64,000 nt of DNA. It comes from Hsuehochloa calcarea (lineage: Eukaryota; Streptophyta; Magnoliopsida; Poales; Poaceae). Below are positions 23,103 to 33,942 of the stretch, in pieces (the first letter of the stretch is position 1; every line of letters begins with the position of its first letter). Position numbers and translations under genes: made by a program. The stretch covers positions 15,447,098 to 15,511,097 of the forward strand of contig CM070602.1 in NCBI GenBank assembly GCA_036346395.1. Direction: 5' to 3'. The notes beneath the pieces are model-generated. The model saw only the letters and a program-made list of their open reading frames with translations, was not told the origin of the DNA and did no database searches.

Positions 23103-23974
23103 TTAGATGTAGACTTCAGTTATTTGGTAAAAAGAAACAGGAACATCCATGTACTTATCAAATCCGGCAGTTGTGGTGGCCTCTTCTAATCCAACTTGAC
23201 GCACACAGCACCGTTGATGAGGGTAAGAGCTACGATAATCATCAACCACTCGACCTCTAGTGTTGAAAGATGACTCTAATGAGACTGTGGTAATGGTAAT
23301 AGTGATGACATCTTCGGCCATCCTAGTCACAATTGGATACTTCAATTCATTCATCCTCCACCACCTGAAGTATGTCACATTTATATGGAGGAATAACTTC
23401 AACCATATCCTCTAAATATTTCCTTAAATCTGGCTTTGAAGGATGAGTAGCATTCTGGGCTTTCATAAACTCTTGGAATTGGCCAGCAACCGAGAAAACA
23501 CTATTTGAAGTACCAACAGACGTACTAGTGCATTGAGAACTGGACTTATTATTCTTCAATGTTGACATGCTTCTGTTATATTCAATTTCATATAAAGAAT
23601 ACAACTCATTTAATGTAGAATCCACATATGCCAATTTTTCAGGAAGATCGATTTCTGAGTACAAAGAAGGAAATGTGAATTTAATCATGCCCATCTTAAA
23701 TCTTGGGTCTAGTACTGCCGCAATTGTAAACAAAAGGTTGCAGTCTGGGCCCATTTCTAGGCCCCAATACTTATCAAACTTCTCTAGCATTGCATCTGCC
23801 ATTACTCTTAAGAGATGGAGCCTTAGACTTTAACAATTGACCTAGTACCTTCTTTACATTGACAATATGGGGATAAAATAGATTGGGGGCTGGGTAATAG
23901 GTCAATGTAAATTCACATGATCTCAAGTCCTGAAAATTCCACAATAAGCAAACCAAACATGTAGTTGGTGGCAT
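23103..23974 (-). pseudogene. hAT transposase C-terminal half
   Basis: Minus-strand pieces: YYPAPNLFYPHIV, then MLEKFDKYWGLEMGPDCNLL and TIAAVLDPRFKMGMIKF, the RNase H-like insertion/C-terminal part of plant hAT transposases. The hATC dimerisation domain follows, with FRWWRMNELKYPIVTRMAED, SLESSFNTRGRVVDDYRSS. Frames change near 23790 and 23390. The N-terminal BED finger and catalytic DDE core start are missing. The upstream side is cut by the MITE at 23975. Confidence 0.88.
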
Positions 23975-24222
23975 GGTTATCAAGATTGTGATCCTAGGTA
24001 GGATTTTTTTTTTTTGCGTTGATATTGTCAAGATCATTGGAAAGTAGGATTATGATAGGATCATATCTAAAAGAAAAAACCTAATTTTTAAGATTTCGAA
24101 GTCTTGGTAAGTATTTTATATGGTACCATATAGTTATGACCTTTTACATAGGATCTAGATTGGAATGGTCCAATAGGATCGTAGAATCATAAGATTATAC
24201 AGTATGAATCGTGATCATAACA
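23975..24222. mobile_element. MITE-like element, GGTTATCA family
   Basis: Begins GGTTATCAAGATTGTGATCC and ends CGTGATCATAACAA, imperfect inverted termini, with internal GGATCGTAGAATCATAAG/ATGATAGGATCAT palindromy. Same terminal motif as 8328-8688. It lies at the broken 5' edge of the hAT transposase remnant. Confidence 0.5.
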
Positions 24223-25120
24223 ATCTAGGTGGGTCAGATTAGACAACAAGGGTACCATGCCAGTTAGACTAGCTGTTAGTCTATCAGTGGTCAGCTCGTG
24301 GGTACAACCTTGGTTGAGGTTCTCTATTGACTTTTAGTTGTCTTTCTAGGTTAGTCTTTGTATCTTGAAGAGTGCTTAGGTGTGCTTGGTGTCGTGGTTA
24401 GTGCTGGATGTTGGGCCGTGATGGCATGGCCCGAGCACGACGGGTCACGGTGTGTGGCTGCGGCATGGCCTACCTCCAGCGAGGCCCAGCATGACACGTC
24501 AACACGCCAGACTATCATCAAGTCGTGCCGACACAAGCACCGCACATCGTGCCTATACACATACCTGCGTCGCCACTGTTGTGCTTGCCCTATTGCCGGA
24601 GCCACTTGCCTGCTCGCCGCGCCAATTGCCTACCTCTGCCGCCACCACGCGCCTGCCCGCCTCGACCGCGCTCTGCCTCAGAGCGAAAGGGCATGGTGGG
24701 AAGGCCAGAGGCGACGACGACGATGGCCACTGCGAGGGCACCGCCGCCGTTGACGGGCGACGTCCACGAGCCTACGGTCACATGGTGACATGGACAACGA
24801 TGACGGTGTTCGGCTTCCCGCAAGGTACCGGTACGCTCTTTGTCCCCCTCTCTGACTATTCCCATGGTCCACAACTCCACCGTCCCTCGGCGTCCACCGG
24901 CCCAACCTCGTGTCGCCTCTGTGCTGATGTTGTGCCTCTGTGCCACACGACCCAACTGGTCGGGCTGTGCCATGCCGCTTGACATGCCCATTCCTCAGGT
25001 TTGGCCCGCTCGGGTGTTCGTGTCATCTAGCCTGGCCAGCACTATTTCGTGTCGTTGTCATGCCTCGGGCTGGCACAACTCCCAGGACTAGTCGTGGTGA
25101 GTGTCTATGCTCAGGTCCTC
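24223..25120. other. GC-rich non-coding stretch, probably hAT terminal region
   Basis: Words such as GGCCCGAGCACGACGGGTCACG and GGCCCGCTCGGGTG recall subterminal regions of grass hAT elements. The position is upstream of the minus-strand transposase remnant, as expected for its 5' end. Open frames of 60-180 codons exist on both strands but match nothing. Confidence 0.4.
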
Positions 25121-25154
25121 GTTGTGTAAGGTTGAGAATTTTTGGCTCATTTAG

Positions 25155-25405
25155 TGCGATTTTGAACCGAAATAACATAAATACCCTCTCCCCGCAATGA
25201 ATTAACACCCCAATGCGCTCAAAATGCACGGTAGGGCCCTGCCGCACCACCATCGAGCGATAGGTGCCTTGCCCACGCCACCTGTTGCTCAGTGGTGGCG
25301 CGGCAGGCCAGCTGCCGTTGAACTAGAGGCTATCATGTGGTGTCATTTTTGCCAATTCATTCGCGCAAGGGGGGGCTATTTTTGTTATTTTATCATGCAA
25401 CAGTG
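25155..25405. mobile_element. Inverted-repeat element, copy 1
   Basis: Left arm, read as complement, gives TTAATTCATTGCGGGGAGAG and GGTATTTATGTTATTT. The right arm gives CCAATTCATTCGCGCAAGGG and GGCTATTTTTGTTATTT. The core is GC-rich and contains GCGGCAGGCC. It is a relative of 27154-27419. Edges are approximate and no target duplication is resolved. Confidence 0.55.
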
Positions 25406-26443
25406 CCATTTTAGCCATAAACTCTAAAGTTGATAGGTGTAGACATTGAGTCCATCTTGTACGGTTGTTAACTCTACTTTTTTAATGACTCTTACCACTG
25501 ATTTTAAAAAATGCCCAATTGCTCGTGAGTGAATAATGCCAACTTAAAGCAATTATATCTGATATTTACAAAAACTAACTGATCTTGTTTTCCCTCGCCC
25601 TAAAGATCTAGTGAAGACAAGATTGAAATAATATTATATGAGAAAAGTCATTATATGTCATCGAATAACTCTTTAATTATTTTTAAATTCTCTTCACAAT
25701 ATGCCATCATGGTCATCTCCCATTCAACCGATGCCATTAAGGTATGCGAAAAGACAATTTCGCCCCTACGAGTGATAGCAAAGCCTCACGTGCCAATTCT
25801 TTCTCATCCTGTGCATCTCTGCATGTAAGACCCACATGTCAGAGCCACTAGCTCATCCTCTCTCTTTCCCAACCCTCTTTTCCTCTCTCTTTCTCAACCC
25901 TCTTTTCACCGGCGGCAGGCCAGCAGCACATCAGGAGAGTAGCCTGTCAATGTCGTCGCGATTAAGCATCTCTCGCCTCAGCACCGGCATTGTAGCCGGA
26001 GCAAACGGCAAGGGTAGAGAGAGGTGGCGGGCAGAACGAGGTCGTCGAGGGGCGCCGATAGGTGTGCATCGAGAACGGCACACTCGAGCGTCTCACATCC
26101 TGCTGCTGCCAAGGTCGGGGCAAAGACAACAACGGTACGTGTCTCCACTAGCATCGTGGTGCTCGATGAGGCGAAGCGGTCGTGCTGGACTAAGAACGCC
26201 GATGCGCAAGCCGCTCGCGCTCTAGCACCAACCTACCAATCTCGATCTCTCAAATCAGTGAGCCATCTCGACATCCATTTGCGTCATAACGTGTTCCACA
26301 CCTTTCTCATCCAAACCCCAAAGTTTCTTTGATTTCTTTGACTTCACCGTGGACGTTCATCGTCGTCCAGGAGACTCCGTTCAATTCCATAGCACCCGAG
26401 CCAGTGGAGGAGCTAGGATTTCAACGATGAATGTGCATTTTTT
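25406..26443. other. Intergenic
   Basis: AT-rich left half, GC-rich right half with CT tracts (25860-25915). No recognised gene or repeat. Confidence 0.45.
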
Positions 26444-26516
26444 TTGCGATTACAAGAAAGACACACATGCACACACACATCACAACACATGCACACCACA
26501 CACACACACAAATGCG
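26444..26516. repeat. CA-rich simple repeat
   Basis: Interrupted ACAC/ACACAT dinucleotide tract on the plus strand, with pure runs up to about seven units. Confidence 0.8.
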
Positions 26517-26670
26517 CCTCCTTAGCACACGTCTAGAAAGACACAGGCTAGAAATAAATCTGCGACCTTACAAAATTTGTACTAAAAGCGCATTCGCGTG
26601 TGCATAAAGGTGCAAACTTAAATGACATGGTAAAGGATCAAATGGAACTAATTACATGTTTCTAGTGCTA

Positions 26671-26782
26671 GTGGGATACTGACTATTAATTACCGACATC
26701 ACAAATTTATTATATAGCTTGTGTTGGTGGGCTACTGACTATTGATTGCCGACATCACAAATTTATTGTATAGGTTGTATAT
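26671..26782. repeat. 56-bp tandem duplication
   Basis: GTGGGATACTGACTATTAAT and GTGGGCTACTGACTATTGAT start two adjacent copies 56 bases apart, each continuing CCGACATCACAAATTTATT. A few substitutions separate them. No coding role. Confidence 0.85.
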
Positions 26783-27153
26783 TATACTAGGTATATATAT
26801 ATATACTATATAGTGGGTTTACATACAAAAAATTTTAGGGTACAGTTGTACCCCCATGTACCTTAGGTGGTCCACCACTGACCCGAGCACCTCTCCCGCC
26901 TCTCTTTATTTTGACGTGCTCGATTTGATGTCTCATGCACCATGGCATCGCATCCCTGTGTGCCTATGCTGCCCCGCCGCCCGTCTCCTGCCTGTCGTGT
27001 CCCTGACACCCATCTCCCCAAACCACCACCACAAACATCGGCTTCCTCACATCGTGTGCTTTCCATTTTGCCAATTGTTTGGAGCTTGGATGCCATTCCA
27101 TGTCGCATTTGCAACCCGTAGCCTCCTTATGACCCCTATCACCTAAGGCTCTG
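26783..27153. other. Intergenic
   Basis: No recognised gene. The plus strand has a 96-codon frame (26856-27146) of no known family. Confidence 0.4.
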
Positions 27154-27419
27154 TTGCGAAATAGCCCCCTAAGTGAATAGGTAAAAATGGCATTGGTTCC
27201 ACTCGCACATTGCGGTAGGCTACATGGCGGCCTCACATTGCTCGGATCCCCTACTGCACCTCCACAGCGCGGCAGGCCACCCACCGGGCGGTGGGTGCGT
27301 GGTAGAGGGGATCTGGATGGCGGGCGCGACAGAGCCACGTATCACCTGTCGGCACGTCTGTAGTGTCATTTTTGCCAATTCATTCTCGAAGGAGGGGCTA
27401 TTGTGCTATTTTATCGCAA
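27154..27419. mobile_element. Inverted-repeat element, copy 2
   Basis: Left end TTGCGAAATAGCCCCC...TAAAAATGGCA is the near-complement of the right end TGTCATTTTTGCC...GGGGCTATTGTG...TCGCAA, giving arms of about 45-55 bases. The core is GC-rich with GCGGCAGGCC, shared with copy 1 at 25155-25405. MITE-like in size and structure, but the GC-rich centre is unlike Stowaway or Tourist elements. Confidence 0.65.
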
Positions 27420-27729
27420 ATTAGTGTCAATTAAGTCAAAACTCCCATATCGCTACCCCTATCTGAAAGAGGAAGACAACCTTCTGTCTCTATCTCTCCT
27501 CCTCTCCCTTACAAGTGGGCCAATGCTCCTGGTCTCTATTGAGTGCATGGGCACTTTGGCCATTTTTTGAAAAACTAGCAGGCTTAACGTAAGGGCTTAT
27601 GGAGAAGTGATGCAATATGCGAAGAAAATCTGGAGCCTGATGATATATTATGAATAAGGAGTTATTCGATGGCATATTATGAAGAATGGATTTATTCGAT
27701 GGTATATAATTAATTAATTTTTCTCATAT
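27420..27729. other. Intergenic
   Basis: A 13-base phrase ATTCGATGG(C/T)ATAT recurs at about 27664 and 27697. Nothing else recognised. Confidence 0.4.
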
Positions 27730-27986
27730 TACTCCTTCTAGTCATAAAAGAGTGATGTTTTAGACATCGACACGGTTTTAAAATACAATTTTAACTACTA
27801 ATTTTTATTATAATATAATAATAAAACCCAATAAAATTATAATATTATGGAAGTACTTTTCAAAACAAATCTAAATATATCATATTCACATGACCGGTCT
27901 AAATATCTATGAAAATATTGATAGTTAAAGTTTACAAAGTTTAACTGCACGCATCTCAAAATGTCACAGAAGTGGCGGAGGGAGTA
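27730..27986. mobile_element. Stowaway-type MITE
   Basis: Left end TACTCCTTCTAGTCATAAAAG and right end GGCGGAGGGAGTA are the conserved Stowaway terminal repeats (CTCCCTCCGTC type) with flanking TA. The AT-rich interior, carrying GTTTTAGACATCGACACGG, matches the related copy at 62083-62336. Non-coding, about 257 bp. Confidence 0.85.
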
Positions 27987-28391
27987 TACTATTTATGCAG
28001 TGGAGAGACCATTGATATATAAGGAAAGTGACGGATTATAGTCGATGAATAATTCCCATGTGCAAGCAGGCTAATCCACGATGAATAGATATGATCAGTA
28101 AAGCCACCGTGGTATTCAATCCTAAGCAACTTGAGAAGCAAACGTAACCAATAACTGTCACCATCCTCTAATTACCGCAAAACCCATAATTATCTTCAAA
28201 TCCAAACAAAACATCTCATTGCAAGCTGGTATGCACACTTGAGGAAACAATTCCACAAGTGTAAATTTTTTTTTGCATAAATATCACAATTGCAAGCTGG
28301 TATGTCTACGCGTCAATTAATTCACAATTCACATGCATGCACGCAACAAATTAACCTCCAAACCAACACGTACCAACCCACCGGCTCGATC
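27987..28391. other. 3' flank of the DUF538 gene
   Basis: AT-rich, with the repeated phrase ATTGCAAGCTGGTATG at about 28219 and 28289. Presumably contains the 3' UTR of the minus-strand gene ending at 28392. No clear polyadenylation signal was assigned. Confidence 0.4.
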
Positions 28392-28943
28392 CTACATCGC
28401 CGCGACGCCGGCGCCGTCCCCATCAACGGTGGCGATGCCGCCGCCGCGGCAGCGGCACTGCGGGGACTCCTCGAAGTTGTCGACCGGGAACGCCTGCGAG
28501 AGCGGTCCGACGTACAACATGAGGTGGTCAGCATCCGCCATGACGAGCCGGTCGATGCCCCAGTTCACCATGAAGATCCTCACCGCGACGCCCCGGAGGT
28601 CCCTGATGCTGCCGCCGGCCACCTTGCCGGAGATCGTCCGCTGGTAGGTGAGCCGGTACCCTCCGTCGACCTCGAACTCGCATTCCCTCCCCAGGAACAC
28701 CTCGAACGCGCCGTCCGACGGCCGGAGCGTGTACCCGGTCACGCCCACCGGCAGGATGCCCTTCGGGAACCCGAACCTCTCCAGCATCTCGTAGGCGCTC
28801 GGCTCGGCGCCGACTACGGGCTCGGCGGCGGCTCTCGCTCTCGGCTCGGCGGGGACGCCGCGCGCGGCGGAGACGGAGAGGACCGCGGCGCCGGCGAGGA
28901 GCAAAAGGACCGGTCGGAGGAGCCGGCGCGTGGCGGCGGTCAT
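28392..28943 (-). CDS. DUF538 family secreted protein
   Basis: Single exon of 183 residues. An N-terminal hydrophobic segment (about residues 7-28, LLRPVLLLLAGAAVLSVSAA) looks like a signal peptide for the secretory path. The DUF538 domain then runs from about residue 50 to 165. Conserved blocks are AYEMLERFGFPKGILPVGVT, GAFEVFLGRECEF, TISGKVAGGSIRDLRGVAVR and NWGIDRLVMADADHLMLYVG, ending FEESPQCRCR. Biochemical activity of the family is not established; Arabidopsis members affect trichome and stress traits. Codon use is strongly GC-rich at third positions, as in grass genes. Length and domain are complete, with no defect seen. The ATG at 28943 is the first in frame after a TATA box. The LINE begins about 400 bases upstream. 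Confidence 0.92.
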   Translation of the reverse strand: MTAATRRLLRPVLLLLAGAAVLSVSAARGVPAEPRARAAAEPVVGAEPSAYEMLERFGFPKGILPVGVTGYTLRPSDGAFEVFLGRECEFEVDGGYRLTYQRTISGKVAGGSIRDLRGVAVRIFMVNWGIDRLVMADADHLMLYVGPLSQAFPVDNFEESPQCRCRGGGIATVDGDGAGVAAM

Positions 28944-29339
28944 GGTGGTTCTTGGTTCTTGGATGCTGCTGCTTGTTGCTGTTTGTTTGTTTCTTGGAGG
29001 TTGTTATTAATTGTGAGGTTTATATGGGATTTGTGTTGGTGAGGAGGCGTTGGGATCGGAATCGCGGGAGATGGATTTGGATTAAAGCTTGGCTTTTATA
29101 TTATTATTGGGAGATATGACGATGATATCGAGTTGGCGTGAGGGTCTGAGCCTGACTTGGGTTGTAAGGTGGGCAAGGACAGATAAGCAAGCAGCTGACT
29201 TCAGTTCAGGGGTCGCATTGCGTGCCTATGCACTCCATACATTTGGCTTAGCGTGGATGGAACAAGGGCACGCAAGAGAGATTTTTCAGATAATGGGAGA
29301 GAAAAATTATCGAGGAGGCACACAGCCCAATTTATTAAA
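28944..29339. other. Promoter and upstream region of the DUF538 gene
   Basis: Short interval between the gene start and the 3' end of the LINE. Apart from the TATA box no element is assigned. Confidence 0.5.
29017..29028 (-). promoter_or_regulatory. Probable TATA box of the DUF538 gene
   Basis: Minus strand reads CCCATATAAACC about 75 bases upstream of the ATG, implying a leader of about 40-50 bases. Confidence 0.6.
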
Positions 29340-30649
29340 GAGTTTAGAATAACAAAATAGTCATAACCGTTAAAAGTGGCTTGGAGCCTTACAATCAAAA
29401 GATGACTGAGAAATAAGCTCAATTATTGCAAATCCTGTGACTAAGCTGCCAACCATGAAGATTGAAAATTTGCTTTGCCAAAAACTCTGACCTTTGGCTT
29501 CCGGCCAACATGAACTTCTAATCCAATTTCTACAGATTTGCCTAAACACTCAGTCAATAACCACTCAATAAGATAACCTACAAGGGGTTAGTGACAATCT
29601 TTTTGTCAAATACAACATCATTCTGACATAACCAAATAGATCAACATAAGGCACTAGCTCTCACCAGGAGTTGTGACTTTAACTTATTTGGAATGTCGGC
29701 TAACCAATTCCAGAACATATTTGTTATGTTCATAAGGGAGATAAATTAAACGCACATTGAACAATCCAACATGCAAAACGTGCGAAGGGGCAGTTAAGAA
29801 AAAGGTGTTGAATTGTTTTCTCTTTAATACAGAAACAACACCTTTTGTTTCCCCTCTAATTTATTTTAAACAAGTTATCTTTAGCTAATACTACCTCTCT
29901 TTTCAGATACCATAGGAATATTTTCACTTTTAATGGAATTTTAATTTGCCATAAAAAATTCCTAATGGGGCCTTGATAATTGCCAATAATTACCGCATAT
30001 AAAGACTGTATAGAAAAAATCCAACTTAGTCAAATTCCACCTGAAAACATCCTTTTGAGAGTTTAATTGTAAGTTAGAAATTCACAAAATTAACGCATTC
30101 CAAGTATGTAACTTAGTCCCAATAATAGGTCTTCAAAAAGAGATATTTAAAGGAGTTGATATTAGAATATTTGCCACTGTATCATTCTTTCTTCTCACCA
30201 CATTATAAAGGAGTGGATATTGTCATTTCAGTGGATAATCTCCTAACCAAATATCTTCTCAAAACCTAGTTTTCATTCCATTTTTAACCTGGAATGAACC
30301 AAATCGTAAAAATTGATCTTTAATTTTCATAAGACGTAGCCAAAAATGAGAAGTCACAGGTTTATTAACCATCTACGAAGGACTCTTCTCACCCAAATAT
30401 TTCCTTGTTAGTAATGATTGCCAAACTCCTTCTTCATTAAGTAACTTGAACAACCATTTCCCTAGTAAGCTTTTATTTTTATGTCTAAGTTCTGAACGTC
30501 TAGACCTCCATGCTCTTTAGGCGAACACAGTAAACTCAATTTGGCTAGCCTATATTTTTGTTTATGACTGTCACTCTGCCAGTAAAATCTAGATCGATAA
30601 AAGTCTATTCTTTTGAGAACCTCTCTACGAACCTAAAAAAAACATAAAC
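29340..30649 (-). mobile_element. L1-type LINE, segment 4 (end of ORF2, zinc-binding region)
   Basis: Minus-strand translations give fragments of the region after the RT fingers. These include EV-REVLKRIDFYRSRFYWQ near the upstream edge and, further on, MFWNWLADIPNKLKSQLLVR with the WLCQNDVVFDK block of the plant reverse-transcriptase zinc-binding domain (zf-RVT). Many stops and frame changes. The left edge is set approximately where coding resemblance ends. The right edge is the TAAAC target duplication (30645-30649). It continues segment 3 at 38966 once the intervening gypsy-like element is removed. Confidence 0.82.
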
Positions 30650-31659
30650 TGATGAGGACATGACCCCTATGGATATAATCATATTTGTTATGCTTGCTAT
30701 TCAATTACAAGAGCTCGTACGCTTCACTTAAATTATCAGGGGAGCTCGTTTTTAGGAGTGTATTTATATTATATGAACTATATGATGCTACCTAATGATG
30801 AAAATGTATATTTGTGCAACATCACATCATTTTTTGTCCAAGCTAAGCAAGAGTTCGAGCTGGACACGTTTTGGAATCCAATTCGGCCTCCGGAGACAGC
30901 ACTCACTTCAAACGTGCATAACTTCCACATACGGAGTCCGTTTGAGATCCACGAGGACTTGATCGAAAGCTTGTCTCGTCCTCTTTCCAACGGATCTAGC
31001 CTCACCTTTAAATTCCTTCTATGGGCTCCAAAATCACTAAAATAAGGTGATGTGTCACCTATTTAGGCCAAATTGGGCATTGTAATGCTTGGGCCCAAGG
31101 GAAGGCGCCACCCTAGGTGGCACATACTGTTTATGAGGTACTATTCATGCATGGACAATACTATAAATAGTATCACCCCCTATTTTGTTAGCTATGTGCG
31201 GCTTCTCAATGGACAATACTATAAATAGTATCACCCCCTATTTTGTTAGCTATGTGCGGCTTCTCCTTCCCTATATAAGGAGGTCGCACCCCTCTAATTT
31301 CCTTGGATTTTGTTTAGTTAAAAGTTAGCTTCATTGCAACTTTGTGTATTGTCTTCAGTCGATTAGACCAACCGTAATACCGCTACAGAATTCCAACTTT
31401 ATCAAATATTTTCAATCTTATTTGCAATTTCAGATTGCTTATTATCTTGTTCTTACGTGTTCTTCGATTGCATGCAGGAATGGACCTTCGTGGTTAGGTC
31501 GATCACACTTCTAGCAAGGTTGATAACGATCTCGGAGTTGGTTCAATGATTGTCGGGCATATTGGTCATGTGTGATTGGTAGCTGAATCGTGAGAGTCGT
31601 CTCCACTAAAATCGAGTTATCCTTCTCACTAAAAGATCAGGACACTCATTGTCGCATCA
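30650..31659 (+). repeat. 5' LTR of the gypsy-like element (1010 bp)
   Basis: Aligns through to the split right LTR. The 58-bp length difference is explained by a tandem duplication at 31151-31266 present only here. Promoter-like boxes include ACTATAAATAGTAT (twice, within the duplication) and CCTATATAAGG at 31270. Confidence 0.9.
31151..31266 (+). repeat. 58-bp tandem duplication within the LTR
   Basis: ATGGACAATACTATAAATAG starts at 31151 and again at 31209, each followed by the same 38 bases ending GTGCGGCTTCTC. The right LTR has a single diverged unit (near 38512-38568). Confidence 0.95.
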
Positions 31660-31661
31660 TG

Positions 31662-31674
31662 TGGTATCAGAGCT
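31662..31674 (+). promoter_or_regulatory. Primer binding site, initiator Met-tRNA
   Basis: TGGTATCAGAGCT two bases after the 5' LTR end. Confidence 0.93.
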
Positions 31675-31919
31675 CAAGTTCATCGGTAATAATTTTTTTT
31701 TCCTACAGTCCACAAAACCACGAAAAAATTAGGGTTAGTTCATCCCTGTCTGAGCCTCATTGTGCTTTGAAATTTTTATTTTTGGTATTTTTTGCTAGTT
31801 GAATTATTGGTTACACTGTCGTGTCTAGTTGCTGAATTCTAGTTCTAGCTATTGTCTAGTTTATCATTGTCTAATTTGCATCTTACTTTTCGTGTTCCTT
31901 TGCGTAGCATCATCATTGA

Positions 31920-32790
31920 GTTCAACTTCGTGCCAAACAATCTTCTGCCACTCGCTATCGCGACAACCAAAACCACATGTCATCACTGCGTGGTAACCAA
32001 AAACCCCTGCCATTACTGCCGCGGCAACAACAATCTCTGCTACCGCTGCCACCCCCTGCTGCGGCAACCACCACCTCTTGCCGCTTACTGCCGTGGCAAC
32101 TAAAACATCCTGCCATCACTGCCGTGGCAAACAAAAACTCTTACCATCGCTGCCGCGGCAAACACAATCTGTGCCACAGCTACCCATCTCTGCCAATCCG
32201 CGGCACCAAAAAATGCCATGCCACCGCCACTTCTTTCTGCCATGGCACGCATTTTGCTGCCACTGCCGCGGCACCAAAAACGGCCTACCAACACCGCCTC
32301 TCGCTGCCGCGGCACACATCTTGCCGTTGTTGCCGCTTCCCTACCGTGGCACCAAAAACGTTCTGCCGCTATCGCCGAGCACACATATTACTCTGCCGCT
32401 GTTTCCTCTTGCTACGCGGCAACCGCAGCGCCTGCCACCGCTTTCCTTCCGCTGTCGTGACAAAACAACACATACCCTGCCGTGGCATCTATACCTGCTG
32501 GCAATCACTGTCGTGGTAGCTAAAATGCCTGCCCCGACAGCCACCAGCGCGCCCTGCCGCCGCCACTACCATTCTCTGTCGTGGCTCCCAAAACTCCTGC
32601 TGCAGCTTGATCTTCCTTGCCGTGGCAGCTCAAGTCCTCCTGCTGCCGTTGCTACTTCCTGCCGTGCAGCCACTAATCACTGCCGCCGCTGCCTCTTGCC
32701 GCCGCGACAGCCTCGTGCCAAGCCACCGTTGCACACTTGCCGCGGTAACTGTTTTCTCTGCCACGACACGCTACAATATCAGCCGACGTT
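31920..32790 (+). repeat. TGCCGCGGCA-rich leader of the gypsy-like element
   Basis: A C-rich low-complexity stretch in which the near-palindrome TGCC(G)(C/T)GGCA recurs at least ten times (for example near 32019, 32090, 32121, 32151, 32267, 32308, 32483 and 32620), commonly followed by ACCAAAAA or AACAAAAA and spaced irregularly. All three plus frames stay open for long stretches because stop codons are rare in such sequence, not because they encode a family. It lies between primer site and gag. Confidence 0.8.
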
Positions 32791-33942
32791 TTGAAGTTTC
32801 ATAAAGGAGCAAAAATCAAAAGGAGAAACCTTAATCAGTTGGTTTTGGTTGTTCAAGAGTGGAAAAATCAGAAGAAAAAAAGAGAAGGTAGAAAGAGAGA
32901 GAGAGAAAATTGAAAAGTACGTCAAACTTTCGCCAAAACTAGTAAAAATTGATGGAGTCTTTCTACATATAGCCACAAGCTTGTACAAAAAAATCAGCAA
33001 GTTTGGCCCAAGGGTTTGAAAGATATAGCTATTTCAAATTTGAACTCGGGTCAGTTTTGAGTCCGAGTACGATTCTGTTTCCAAGACACCTTCACTAAAA
33101 CGGAAATAACTTTTGCATACGGTGTCCATTTTGGACGTTCTTGTACTTGTTGTAAAGCTAACGACGAGGCGCATCCTTTCTAGCTAATACGCTACTCGCC
33201 CTCTAGGGCCCCCAAAATCGGCCATCTTCGGCCCGGAATTCGCGTCACAAGTTTTCGGTTTCTGTTTTGCTGTTTCTTTCAGCCTTCCCTTCGGAATTTG
33301 TGGTTCGCCTCAACTGCAAAGTTGTAGATCTCATCGAAACCTTTCAAATGAGCATATACAAGCTAGATGAAATTATTATTTTTATCTTTTGAGACTAGCT
33401 GTTGTTTACTGCTTCAACTAGAGGGCTGTTTACATTGCACGTTATTCTTATTTTGTGCTCTACATCGTGTGAACAATCTTGTGCCTCTACAAAAAATTTA
33501 GTGTAGTTGGCTAGCGTCTCTCCTAGAACTTGGTGTGAGAATTTTCTTTGCTTACATCAAGTCACATTGATCTTTGTGTGCGCGTTCATACACTTTTCTT
33601 GGCAGGATTTGATTAGCTAGCTCTTTCTAGGCTAGGATCAGCAACATTGACTAGTACTTTGAATAATTTTTAACTTGTATTTACTGATTTGATTTTTGCT
33701 AATCCTTGCTACTATATTGAAGCCTATCCTAGCTCCACCTCTACCATTGCACAGGTACCAGTTACTTGCAATCGCTTTGTCAATCTTTGGAGATTGTTGA
33801 CACCGACGCTAGTTGCCGGTCACCGTCTGTTTGCTTGGTAAGAACTTGGTATGAGCTTGAGTGTGAGTGACTTTGAGCCTCCAGATCCTAGTAGTTGATA
33901 GAAACATATACTTGTGATTTGTTTTCTTATTTTCTACTAACC
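32791..33942 (+). other. Remaining leader of the gypsy-like element
   Basis: Non-coding; includes a purine-rich stretch at 32858-32915 and no recognised site. Confidence 0.5.

Noticed and set aside
24351..25100. Several overlapping 80-176 codon frames in GC-rich DNA
   Set aside because: Frames are open on both strands because stops are rare in GC-rich sequence. The context suggests hAT terminal sequence.
28290..29042. Plus-strand 250-codon frame opposite the DUF538 gene
   Set aside because: It is the antisense shadow of the GC-rich DUF538 exon, which has clear family motifs on the minus strand.
31977..32794. Overlapping plus-strand frames of 180 and 238 codons
   Set aside because: They translate the TGCCGCGGCA low-complexity leader, and all three frames are open together.
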